A stretch of 64,000 nt of DNA from Argyresthia goedartella (Eukaryota > Arthropoda > Insecta > Lepidoptera > Argyresthiidae), in contig OX463816.1 in assembly GCA_949825045.1 (NCBI GenBank), positions 16,859,579 through 16,923,578 of the forward strand, read 5' to 3'. The notes beneath the pieces are model-generated. The model saw only the letters and a list, made by a program, of their open reading frames with translations, did not search any database and had not been told where the DNA came from. The stretch's first letter is position 1; each line of letters starts with the position of its first letter. Positions 1 through 10,377 of the stretch are shown piece after piece. Made by a program: the position numbers and the translations under genes.

Positions 1-1480
1 TGTCAGAAGCTGGTGATGGAATATAAACTTTAATTAGTACTGGAACTCAGGAACCAGGAATAGTAAGGCGGTCGTGTTTGGACTAAATTTGTTAAGGTTA
101 AGCCAAGTTCATACTGAAGACTAGGTAAGTATTCGGTAATTTGATTCTTAAGGACATTTGGCAGTGGGTGAATAACCTTAATAGCCATAAAACGTTTACA
201 AAGCGTAAGCATGTGACAAACTGGCACAATACAGTATTACTTGGTCATTTTAGTCTTTATTTGTGAGTATTGTGGGGAGTTCTTTACAGTATCTCGCGCT
301 TGAGCCGAATGAGCTCGATAGATCCGTTCAACTGACGGGTAAAGTTACGTTATCGCTGATCCTGCATGATACGCTCAGTTGACAAAATCATTTCATGGGA
401 GTCGAACTTTGAGCTTTAATAAATCCGTCAATTTTTTCTCGCTATGCCTGGGAATCCTGAAATTCTTCTTAACATTAAATACAAATAAAAACAGCCTTTA
501 TTTTACCACATCACATGCAAAAGTTCTTAACATAATTATTTATTACCTATATTAATTTACATTATTTATTATTTATATTTATTAGTTATTTACTTAATTT
601 TACAAAAAAATCTTTTGCTTTCCAGTTACCATTTTTTGCAAAAAAACCTTTTTTTCAAGATCCTGGTGTGTGGTATCAAAATACGAAAAAGTCTTCTTAT
701 CTTTCTCAAGCTATAATAATTCGGTTAACACTAATCATTTACAGATTTGTATTAATATAAAAATAAAACTAAGCAAAAACAAGCACATAAAACTTACCAT
801 AGTATTGAGATTGGATAAAATTAAATAAAAATAAATTTTATTGCAGTCGGGACCAATCAAATCTAATACAATGGGTTCTGCTACCATTTAAATTGAAATA
901 AATTTTACACTGTACAATAACAATTTTATCGAAACTCACTAATTATGTTTAGCCTTAACTGATTCTTTTGTGATTTTTAGTGTATGTTATGTTTTTTTTT
1001 CAATAACTAATTTTTCATTTATTACGCTCTAATATCAAAGATAAAATATATTTTAAAAACCAAACATCGCCTCATTATTAACTTTTGAGTTTTCTTGAGC
1101 CAAAGAAAAGATTTTTAAAGCAAGTAAAGTAAAAAATATTATTTATTTCATATACAAAACATATTACAACCAATTAAAACATAAAAATACTATGAGCATT
1201 ATGCATAAGCTAATTAAAAAGCTATGAAATTACCAGGGGTCCTCGCAATAGGCTAAGCCTGAATCGCGAGGAACCAGTTAAAATAGTTTTTTTTTTTTAA
1301 ATAGTTTGAGCAAATTGTATTTGGATTTATAAAGTCAACATTTTTAAAAATTTGCAAGGTAGAGATAATGAATTGGTACAGTGTTTCTAAAACTTAAATG
1401 CAATGAGTGGTTTATAATAATAGTGATTCTGTATTATCATACCCTGTTGCAATTTGGAAATTTGTGATCTTTGTAATATT
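1..1480. other. AT-rich intergenic DNA, no gene seen
   Basis: Both strands are full of stops and the composition is strongly AT-rich. I recognise no domain, RNA gene or repeat end here. Short open frames are within what chance gives. Confidence 0.6.
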
Positions 1481-1494
1481 TACCAGGAAACACG

Positions 1495-2710
1495 GAAGGA
1501 TCCACCAGATAGAATAAAAGAAGAAAATTCAGAATGGGCCATAAATTCATATGCACCACTCAAATCTTCGGGGACTGATGGCATTTTGCCTGAGTTTCTA
1601 AAAAGCCCACATATTTATTAGCAACCATCTTACAGAACTATTTAGGAGTAGAATAGCGCTTGAATATATCCCTCCTAATAAGAGGAGATATTAGGAGGGA
1701 TATATTCAAGCGCTATTCTAAAAAATCAGTTTTCATACCAAAACCAGGAAAAAAATCTTACCAGGAAGCTAAGTCCTTCCGGTGTGTAAGTCTTTCCTCC
1801 TTCGTATCTAAATCACTAGAGAAAATAGTGTACAGACACTTAAGCATAAAACACATAGAAGAAGCGCTTCTCCCCTACATAGCAATCAGCATGCATATAT
1901 GGAAGGGAAATCAACAGAATCAGTTCTACACAACCTAGCGATAAAAGTGAAAATAGCACAAGGCAACAAAGAGTTTGCCCTGGGATGTTTCTGTGATGTA
2001 GAGGGAGCTTTCGCAAGGGAAAACTTCCAAGCAATAAAAGAATCCATGAAGCGGGGCGGAATACATGAACAATTAGTAAAATGGGTGGTAACCATGCTCA
2101 AAAACAGGGTGATCACTGCCTATCTTGCCTCAATCGGAGCAAATAGAGGATTCTCAAAAGGTGAATTCTTATTTCCACTGATGTGGTGTCTTCTTATAGA
2201 CTGTTTTATAATTCACGTTGCCTACATGAATAATAATATACCTATCTTCACGAATAAATGACAAAATATTGAAATTCTTCCCATTAAGTTGAAGGGCACA
2301 TCACTATAAGTAGTTCGTGAGATTAAATACCTAGGAGTGATTTTTGACTGGAGAATGAAGTTTGACACTCATATAAAGTCACAGTGCGCTAAGGCCATTA
2401 GATTGTTATTCCAATGCAAGAGAGCTGAAGAGAACAGATGGAGAATGAACTCAGAAATTGTCCATTGGATCTACTCGGCAACCATTCTACCAAGGATTAT
2501 ATCCGGATCAATTGTATGGTGGAAAAGAACAGAACAAGAAACGACGAAAAAAAAGCTAGGCAACGTACAAAGATTGGCGTGTCCCATAATAATAGGAGCC
2601 ATGGGGTCTACACCAACAGCATTCATACTAACAATAATCAATCTAAACCAGTTGCATGAAGAAGTAAAAAGGACAGCAACTGAACAATTGCTGGATATCT
2701 CGAATTTATG
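1495..2710 (+). pseudogene. Decayed LINE reverse transcriptase (I/R1/LOA-like)
   Basis: Conceptual translation in shifting frames gives ordered RT motifs: APLKSSGTDGILPEF near 1555, IPKPGKKSYQEAKSFRCVSL near 1740, a YMEGKSTESVLHNL block near 1895, a degraded catalytic Asp region CFCDVEGAFA near 1990, then YLGVIFDWRMKFDTHI near 2330 and the thumb-like QRLACPIIIGAMGSTPTA near 2570. The order and the thumb motif fit I/R1/LOA-group non-LTR retrotransposons, where this enzyme copies element RNA at a nicked target. The YADD block is lost, several frames are needed and a fold-back repeat interrupts the frame at 1649-1720. No endonuclease is visible upstream. It is a dead relic; the clade assignment is by eye. 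Confidence 0.75.
1649..1720. repeat. Perfect 32-bp inverted repeat, 8-nt spacer
   Basis: Arms 1649-1680 and 1689-1720 are exact reverse complements, separated by 1681-1688. The arms lie inside the LINE RT relic and include RT-coding sequence, so one arm looks like a fold-back copy of the other rather than a functional hairpin. Confidence 0.95.
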
Positions 2711-2898
2711 TTTAATGACGTGTACAGAAACGTTTGCAGATTTGTTTGTTCTCGGTTATTTTTCATCGGTTTCCACTTGTGGTTGTGGGAGTTCATTATC
2801 CTTATTGAAGTCATCAAAACAAATAAAATCAAATCAAATGTCTTTATTACAGTAGCAAACGTCATTTTTTGACTCTTTACTACATTGGACCACTGTGA

Positions 2899-2943
2899 GA
2901 GAAGAAGGGCGTAGAAACTGGGAGTTTCTACGCCCTTCTTCTC
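2899..2943. repeat. Perfect 21-bp inverted repeat, 3-nt loop
   Basis: Arms 2899-2919 and 2923-2943 are exact reverse complements around GGG. It sits about 190 bp past the end of the RT relic. It could be read as a strong hairpin, but there is no T-tract or gene before it to suggest a terminator. Confidence 0.93.
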
Positions 2944-4655
2944 AAATTGAGTTTAAGATCTCTTTTAAAAATTGCTTGTGCTTAACTAATAAAAATATTA
3001 CTATATTAATTACCTTACTAGCAGAAAAATAATTACAAAATTATTTACCCCAAGGACTGTGTTGAGCTAGATTATCCCCATACAGTCCCATCATTTAAGT
3101 AGTCTTGAACATTGTAATATCCTTTATTCGACAATGTCGCTTTAACATGCTTTTAAATTGCTCAAAAGGAAATTTCAAAATCTTCAGGATGCAAACATGT
3201 GCTTAAGCAAGCACATTTTTGCATTCATATCCATATGCCATGAAAATTGGTATGCACCAAATGTCATTCGAATCAGTCATATTATTGAGCACAACTTTTA
3301 CAAAAATATTTAGGTAGTTAAAATAGGTAGTTATATTATAAAAATACATTTAGAGTCCGCACAACATGCGCTTTCATTTGACACGGCATGGCATATTTTG
3401 AAATTTTCAATTTTATTTTTCTCATTTGGCCTCCCAAAATGATTGACAAAATGTCTAGCTAGAATATTTTACTTCACTGATTACGACCAAATGGGGAGGA
3501 AAAAACATCGTGGCGTAACCTTTAGTTTCCATAGCTTCGGCAATAGACCAGCTGTCACGCTGAATGGTGAATTTAATGACTGGTTAAATTAAATCTGCAA
3601 CAAAATGATTTTAAAAATACTTCTAAGACTCGTATATTATGAATATTTTAAACTATGATCCCTCAAGGCGTTGAGAATCTTTCATGTTTTAATAAACTTA
3701 TAGTATATTCATATAATCTTCCATTAACATCCAATATTCAAATGATAAACAACAATGCACATTAAAGCAAGATGCGACAAAGTTGCGCAATATAAACTCT
3801 ACGAAAGCATTTATCACAGGAGAATATTGATTATTTACATATTGAGCAACATAACATTTGATGGCAAGATGCGACAAAGACGCGCACTACAACCACTATA
3901 CATACACAGTTTCATATCAAAGGATTACTCAACATATGTTGGAAGGATATCACCACTCCAGATACGACGAGAAAAAAAATAGTTTGAAGGATTTTCCTTG
4001 CCATAAAGAGCTAACACATTTTTTTAACACAGGATTGTTTAATTCTTGGAGATTAAAATAAAAAAAATAACACTACAACAATTTTCACAATTCTCGTTAG
4101 AGCTGGGTTTGCATCAAAGCCTAGTCTTTCATGAGTGACGAAACCGAGTTTGCACCAAAATATAATAGTACTTCCAAAAGTTCTTGATGACATATTTATT
4201 TCCAAAAATTTCCGGGGCTTAGGAGGCTATGTATACTACACTACGGTTATAAAAGTATACTAACTATTGGATTCCGAATTGTGTCTCTTCAGAAATAATT
4301 TTATACAAGAACCATGAAAAACTTTCTCCATCTTTCATAACACCGCAACTTAAGATATGATAAGCAAATATTATTGCAAGAATGCAAGTTTAAATGGATG
4401 AATGGAGAAAACTGGTCAAAATTACGTCAACTACGGTTGTTCTTATGCTTTTATTTTCCACAGTGATCCAATGCAGTAAAGAGGCAATAAAATATAGTAG
4501 CTAAAATAATTTTGTTGAATTTATTTTAGTTCACATTATAACCTATTAACTAGTAGTATTTTATTGAGGTTGGGCTACATTACATTTTCTTACATTGCTT
4601 TCGGCCCCACACTAGAATACGCCGTTTTGTGAGTACTATAAACAGTGACGTCACA
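2944..4655. other. Intergenic DNA with one 23-bp imperfect direct repeat
   Basis: No gene is supported. A 23-bp segment at 3767-3789 recurs at 3864-3886 with two mismatches (period 97). The frames across it (about 3755-4061) carry no domain I know. Confidence 0.55.
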
Positions 4656-4774
4656 TATAATATCCGAATAAGGCCCAGGCCATGATTACATATAGGTACC
4701 AGACACTCTTTAAACACGTTGCAGTAATTGTCTGTCCCTTCTGTAACTTATAACGGTACTGTAATCATGTATAG
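4656..4774 (+). pseudogene. LINE RT relic, left part, interrupted by the BEL element
   Basis: Translation gives NKAQAMITYRYQ and, before the break, NGTVIMYS. These line up with a related LINE copy at about 29105-29200 in this window (TKSQAMIIGSRY ... KTVISYS). The reading continues on the far side of the BEL element at 12334 with DKAKNLGVICDKS, matching TKAKNLGVMFD at about 29215. So a single RT thumb-proximal segment was split by the BEL insertion. The relic is too short and decayed to give a clade. Confidence 0.7.
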
Positions 4775-5338
4775 TGTTTAATATTTGTGCTTCGGAACGC
4801 ACCTCCTCTTGTTGCGCGACTCGGAACGGAAACAGAACCGCAGCTGTCACTCGTACCGGAACGAGATGTAAAATTGGAGGTTAATCTTTCTCTTGGTCTG
4901 TCTCATCGGGAGAATAACATGGCTACCAAGGCATCGGGCCATTGATGGTATTTCGGTGTACCAATTGTAATACAGGCATCGGGCCTGGTCAGAGTGTAAA
5001 TCTACCTCATAGCGTCGGGCTATTGATCGTAATTAGATTCGCGTCAGCGGTCAAGTGAATTGTGTTGTGAAGCACATAGTCGTATCGGCGGCGACTCCAC
5101 GTGCCGCCAGCAGCGCGCCGGCGACGGCGTCGGACAGCGACGGCAAGGGTTCGATCCCATCCCCCATTCCAAAACTGTCTCCTCTCCCGCATTCCCCTGT
5201 CTCGAATCGAGCCTTCAATCTATCCTGTCTGCGGTGACAAGGTAATAACAAATTCATCAATTCTTTCTCTCACGTGCGGCCAAAGGCACATCCCCCTCAG
5301 GATCCTCACGCCGTTCGGTAGGCGTGGGAAATTAATCA
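4775..5338 (+). repeat. BEL/Pao 5' LTR
   Basis: Begins TGTTTAATATTT and ends AATTAATCA. It matches 11770-12333 over its full 564 bp with four substitutions and no indel. In an LTR element this copy carries the promoter and transcription start; I cannot place a TATA box with confidence. Left target duplication TATAG is at 4770-4774. Confidence 0.96.
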
Positions 5339-5341
5339 TTT

Positions 5342-5359
5342 TGGTAGCAGAAGCGCGGT
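5342..5359 (+). promoter_or_regulatory. Primer binding site of the BEL element
   Basis: TGGTAGCAGAAGCGCGGT begins three bases after the 5' LTR. The TGG start is the complement of a tRNA 3' CCA end, as expected for the minus-strand primer site. Which tRNA matches was not determined. About 700 bp of untranslated leader follow before gag. Confidence 0.7.
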
Positions 5360-6041
5360 TTCCTAGTGGGAAATCATCGATTCACGGTAGGGTTGCCTTT
5401 CTCACATTGTAGTTGGGAGAAAAGAATATCCCAGGTTGGCTCAAGTCGGCAATGAGTCTGTGGTCGGTATACCACGATTAAAGTTCATTTTCGGTAAGTG
5501 AAAGTATAAGTGCCAATTTAGTTAACAGTTGTTATAAAATTGTAGTCGGAACTACTGTTGTTGAGCATAAAAGATTGAACAGTCATTCTGCGAAGTAACT
5601 AGATTGTATTACTTGCGATAGAACGTCGGGTTCTATTAGTCCTACAGTGTTATTTCAGTTTGCACAGCAGGGTCGGGCTATTTAAGGGGTATTAAGCTGA
5701 TTTTGGTGACCTCAAAGAAAGAAAGAAAAAAAGGAAGTGTGGTTCCTATCGGAGGGGCCACTACTAGAAAAATAGTTTTTTTTTATAATAACCTTTTGTG
5801 TGTTATTTGGATTGTACCACATGGTGGCATTCTCTAATTGATTTAGAGTGTATATTATAAGGTGTATGTCCACAGGGCGACCATATTAAATATTGTTTAT
5901 GATTTAATTGTTTAGTGGTTGCCTTGGGTTTTACAACTTAGTTTTAATTTCTGTGCCCAGCGCTGACGGGAAAGTGCTGGTATCTGGCTGTGCTTAGTTC
6001 GGCAGTGAAGCATAGGATCAGGAACAATTAAATCGGTAACC

Positions 6042-7531
6042 ATGGCACCTTCGCCCTTGACGGTACTGCGGTATGGTGTCCGTGAGGAGATGAGATGGCT
6101 CGCCCATACTCACAAGTATGTGGAGCGACCCGACATGGACGATGTCCTGCTCAAGCGTGTGGAGGACGCAATGACACGCGTCGGGAAGGTGTGTCGGCTG
6201 GCTGCCGAGGCTGAAGCCCTCGGGCTTACGGATGAGGCCTCGGTGGCTGCAGTGAGGCAGCTCTGCGCGGATGCTGACCAAGCGATGGAGTGCTTGGGCG
6301 ACATCGAGCGTCGCGCCGAAAAAATTAAGCGGTTGCGTCGGGATGACCGCGGGGAGGGTAGCGGAGACCCCCCCCCCCTAAGGGTGTGGTTGGACGGCTT
6401 CCACACCTGGAGATTCCGGCCTTCGGTGGGGCAATTGATGAGTGGCCGGCATTCATCAATTTGTTCGATAGCCTGGTCCACGGTCGGGACGTCCTGGACA
6501 GCGCCTACAAGTTGGCCCAGCTATTGATGGCACTGCGGGGTGAACCTAAGGAGTTGGTCGGTCACCTAACGGTTACGGCGGGCAATTATGAGATTGCCCG
6601 GGTCATATTGTTTGACCGCTACCAACACAAAAGGCGGTTGGTTGATGCGCAGCTGGGGAAGCTGTTCAGCATCCCAAGAGTAACCCGGGATGTTGACATC
6701 CGGGTACAGGTGCTCAACCCTGTGCTGGTGGCCACTAAGGCCCTTCAGAACCTTGGTCTGCCGGTAGACCAATGGTCATATATTGTGTTATATATGGTTT
6801 TGTCACGGTTGCCTGCAGCTGTTCAAAGTCGGTTTGAACAGCTGCATGGGGGCAGTAGCTCGGAACTGCCCACTCTCGTCCAATTAACGGAGTTTTTGGA
6901 GGGTGAATGCAGGCGATGCGACACCATGGATTCGGAGGCCAGTGTGCAGCACCAACCCGCGGGGATGCGGGAGGGGCCGCGCCCCCCACCCCCACGGGGG
7001 GGTGGTCGGTCAAAACAATTTGGCATTTTGAGTGCCGCGCCGTCGGGTGACGGCTGTGTGCACTGCGACAGTGCCGGTCATGAGGTGACCGGTTGCGCCA
7101 ACTTTAAGGCGCTCGGTGTGGCTGCCCGCAGGAAGGTGGTCTTCCGCCACCGATTGTGTTTCGGTTGCTTGGGGCCGCACCCGCTGAGCGAGTGCTCACG
7201 GGCGTCCCCCTGTGAGGGCTGCGGAGGCAGGCACCACGTCGTGTTGTGCCTGAACCGGTCAGGCCCATCGGACGGTCACCAGGGCCGGACTCAGGTTGGT
7301 CGGTCACAGGGCCCAACCAGGGCCGGACCCAGTCCCCCTCCGGGCAACGGGAGTCACCAACGGGGTGACTGGGGTACCCGCGGACGGGACCCCCCCCCCG
7401 AGGGGAAGGGGGCAGCGCGGGGGGTAACAGGCGGGATAGCCGGGGTTCGGTCGCCGCTATCCAGGGTCAGCGAGGACTTCGGGCCGCTGGCTCATCGCGT
7501 ATTACGGGCGGGTGTCAGATGGCACCTATGA
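6042..7531 (+). CDS. gag: BEL/Pao Gag (frameshifted at a C11 run)
   Basis: Structural capsid and nucleocapsid polyprotein of the element. The ATG at 6042 follows ACC and opens a helical N-terminal stretch (about 110 residues). At 6368-6378 a run of 11 C puts the frame into a dead end; the next frame carries GRLPHLEIPAFGG, the start of the conserved BEL/Pao Gag region (DUF1759-type), then a capsid-like segment and three zinc-knuckle-like clusters near 7060-7255: CVHCDSAGHEVTGC, CFGCLGPHPLSEC and CEGCGGRHHVVLC. It ends at the TGA at 7529-7531. One missing C at the run would rejoin the frames. A second open frame (about 7400-7857) leads into pol, so the true Gag C-terminus is uncertain. Confidence 0.88.
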
Positions 7532-7860
7532 GTGGCGCGAAGGCTGGGAGCCCACCACCTTCTGCGCCACCCTGCCCGTCGCTCTGGGAGGCAAACAGGG
7601 AGGCGAACAGTCGGATGTCGCCCCCAATCCTAGAGCGCCCCAGGTTGGATCCGCTCTCCCCCCTCCATCCACGGTGGCCACCGGGCACACCGTTCGCATT
7701 CCAGTATGGTCGGGTACCGGGACAGCGAGGGGCCTATTATGCGGGTTGGGACCCCCTGATGTACATACGGTCTGATATGCCACCGGTGGCATATCAGCAG
7801 CCGAGTTACCAGGCCGACGGGGGTCCCAGCGGGTTCGGATGCCGCGGAGGTTCCCGCTAG

Positions 7861-10377
7861 GGACACGCCGCCGACTTACAGGGTGCCGCCACTCCACAGA
7901 CGGTCATGCTCCCCACCGCCTCGGTGATAGCGTGGAGTTCGGACGGCAAATCTTGTGTGGCACGAGCACTATTGGACTCGGGGGCCCAGGGGTGCTTAGT
8001 CTCGTGCAACCTTGTAAGACGGTTGGGCATTTCAGTAAGGGAGTATCCACATTCCATTCGGGGAATTGGAAACACGGAAGTCGGTTCCGTTAAGGGAGTA
8101 TGTCGGATTACTCTCTCGTCACGGGTAGATTCATCGGTGAATCTGACGGTCACGGCATTAGTCATGCCTAATGTGATGGGCTCACACCCTCACGTACGGT
8201 TGTCGCCCTCGGTGCGACAGTTGGTCGCTGGGTTGTCACTGGCTGACCCGGAGTTCGATATTCCGGGCCCAGTAGACATTTTATTGGGTGTCGATGCCTT
8301 GGGATACCTGTTAGTGCCAGGTGTCCACGTGTTGCAGGCGACTGGTCTGGTTTCGGTCAACACCAGACTGGGCCATGCGGTAATGGGTCCAGTCATGCCG
8401 GCTGCCCCACGCCTAGCGACTCGTAGTCCCTTATTCGGTTCTGTACTCTCGGAGGTGATACAGAAGTTTTGGGAGGTGGAGGAACCACCTACGGTACGCC
8501 GGTTGGACCCGGTTGAAGAAGAGTGTGAACAGTTTTATCGGAACAATACTGGTCGCCTTCGGTCAGGTCGATTTCTCACACGTCTTCCATTTCGGAGTGA
8601 TCGCCCACCGCTGGGCAGTTCACACCATGCAGCCGAGACGCGGCTTCTGTCGATGGAACGACGCATGAAGCGTGACGTGATTTTCCGGCAGAAGTACGTC
8701 GACTTCATGCGGGAATACGAGTCGTTCGGCCACATGTCGGTTTCGGGTATCGACTGGAAGCGTGAAGACCACTGCTTCCTGCCTCATCACGCGGTCTTGA
8801 GGACCCTGGAGGGCAAAATACGGGTAGTGTTCGATGGATCGGCATCAATATCTAACGGCATGAACCTGAACCAGTGTTTGCATTCAGGGCCGAAATTAAA
8901 TCATGACATCGCGGATGTTATCACACGGTTCCGTCGACACAATGTTGTGTTTGTAGCTGACATCCGGATGATGTTTAGACAGACGGTCATTCACCCTGAC
9001 GATAGACGGTATCAGCTGATACTGTGGCGAGCGAGCCCAGATCAGCCCATCAGGGTGTACGAGTTGAACACCAACACGTACGGGCTACGGTCTAGTCCTT
9101 ATTTGGCGATTTGCACTCTACGGGAGTTAGCGGATCGAGAACGGTTAAATTTCCCTAGAGGAGCAGCGATCCTGGAGCAGGACCTCTACGTGGACGATAT
9201 CTGTACCGGTGCAGATTCCGTGGAGGAGGCGCTCGCTCGACGGGACGAGCTAGTTGAGCTCTTACGGGGTGGAGGTTACGAGCTTCGGAAATGGATGTCG
9301 AACTCTCCAGAGTTACTGACTGGTCTTCCGGATGACTACCAGCAGGATCCCCACATTTTTGAAAATTTGGAAAATCCAAATATGTTGTCGGTATTAGGCG
9401 TCCAGTACCAGCCGGTGTCAGACATGTTCTCGTATCGGGTCGAGTTGGACTCCCCGAAGGTCTGGACGAAACGGAACGTCCTCTCAACGGTGGCTAGGAC
9501 ATTTGATCCAAACGGGTGGATCACCCCGGTAACATTTCAGCTCAAGTGTTTTATGCAGCAATTGTGGTCTGCTGAGCTGAAATGGGACGACCCGATCGGC
9601 GGGTCATTGAGCTCGGAGTGGGACTCGTTCTTTTCGACCCTCCCTGGCATTAATCGGATTTCACTGCCACGGAGGTTGGTCCCCACCAAACGATACACCG
9701 CCACCCTGCATGGGTTTTGCGATGCCTCGGAGAAGGGCTACGGAGCTGCGGTGTATCTGCGTACGGTCGACTCCTCGGGGGAGGTTGATGTGCGGTTGGT
9801 CATGGCCAAGAGCAAGGTTGCGCCGTTGCGCACTCGCCTGACCATTCCCAAGTTAGAGCTTTCGGGAGCGGCTCTCCTGACTCGTCTGCTCAACCACACG
9901 ATGACGGTTCTTCGTGGGTCAATAGCGTTGGAAGATACGGTCTACGCTTGGACGGACAGCCAGATCGTGTTATGCTGGCTGAAGGCTTCAGTTCACAAGC
10001 TGGAGATTTTTGTGGCGAATCGGGTTTCGCAGATTTTGACTTCGGAGGTTCCCTTAATCTGGAGACATGTTCCAAGGGAAACGAACCCAGCAGACTGTGC
10101 GTCTCGTGGGTGTCATGCTCCGGAGTTGGTTGGACATCCCTTGTGGTGGGGTCCAAAATGGTTGACTCAAGCCAAATCGGATTGGCCAATGAGTCCACGC
10201 GTTACCACGGCGAACGGCGCCTTGACAGTCGGTGTCTGTACGACGCAACCAGAGCCGGAAGAGGAGTTCAGCCTGCTGGAACGGTACAGCTCGCTCGACA
10301 AGCTGTTCAATGTGACCGCCTGGATCTGCCGAATTGTCGGAATTCTGAGGCGCAACGAGTGCGGACACAGGTCCTGA
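7861..10377 (+). CDS. pol: BEL/Pao Pol: protease, reverse transcriptase, RNase H
   Basis: The frame is open from just after a TAG at 7858-7860; the first ATG is at 7906. Numbering from that ATG: aspartic protease active site ALLDSGAQGC near residue 22; RT with VVFDGSASISNGMN near 307, the first catalytic Asp in VADIRMMF near 352 and YVDD at about 428-431; an RNase H-like region with GFCDASEKGYGAAV near 603 and TDSQIVLCW near 685. The protease matures the polyprotein; RT and RNase H make cDNA in the particle. Order and motifs are typical of BEL/Pao. The frame stops at 10375-10377, before integrase, which continues one frame back. Nonsense at 7858 separates it from any upstream Gag extension. 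Confidence 0.93.
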   Translation, partial: GHAADLQGAATPQTVMLPTASVIAWSSDGKSCVARALLDSGAQGCLVSCNLVRRLGISVREYPHSIRGIGNTEVGSVKGVCRITLSSRVDSSVNLTVTALVMPNVMGSHPHVRLSPSVRQLVAGLSLADPEFDIPGPVDILLGVDALGYLLVPGVHVLQATGLVSVNTRLGHAVMGPVMPAAPRLATRSPLFGSVLSEVIQKFWEVEEPPTVRRLDPVEEECEQFYRNNTGRLRSGRFLTRLPFRSDRPPLGSSHHAAETRLLSMERRMKRDVIFRQKYVDFMREYESFGHMSVSGIDWKREDHCFLPHHAVLRTLEGKIRVVFDGSASISNGMNLNQCLHSGPKLNHDIADVITRFRRHNVVFVADIRMMFRQTVIHPDDRRYQLILWRASPDQPIRVYELNTNTYGLRSSPYLAICTLRELADRERLNFPRGAAILEQDLYVDDICTGADSVEEALARRDELVELLRGGGYELRKWMSNSPELLTGLPDDYQQDPHIFENLENPNMLSVLGVQYQPVSDMFSYRVELDSPKVWTKRNVLSTVARTFDPNGWITPVTFQLKCFMQQLWSAELKWDDPIGGSLSSEWDSFFSTLPGINRISLPRRLVPTKRYTATLHGFCDASEKGYGAAVYLRTVDSSGEVDVRLVMAKSKVAPLRTRLTIPKLELSGAALLTRLLNHTMTVLRGSIALEDTVYAWTDSQIVLCWLKASVHKLEIFVANRVSQILTSEVPLIWRHVPRETNPADCASRGCHAPELVGHPLWWGPKWLTQAKSDWPMSPRVTTANGALTVGVCTTQPEPEEEFSLLERYSSLDKLFNVTAWICRIVGILRRNECGHRS

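Noticed and set aside
2899..2943. Hairpin as a transcription terminator
   Set aside because: No bacterial gene or T-tract context; the sequence is eukaryotic and the hairpin belongs to a wider fold-back class.
3755..4061. Two overlapping frames with a repeated ARCDK-like segment
   Set aside because: The similarity comes from a 23-bp DNA repeat; no larger domain or codon pattern supports a gene.
9948..10340. Upstream part of the 9948-11738 open frame as protein
   Set aside because: It overlaps RNase H in the proper pol frame; only the portion after about 10350 shows integrase similarity.
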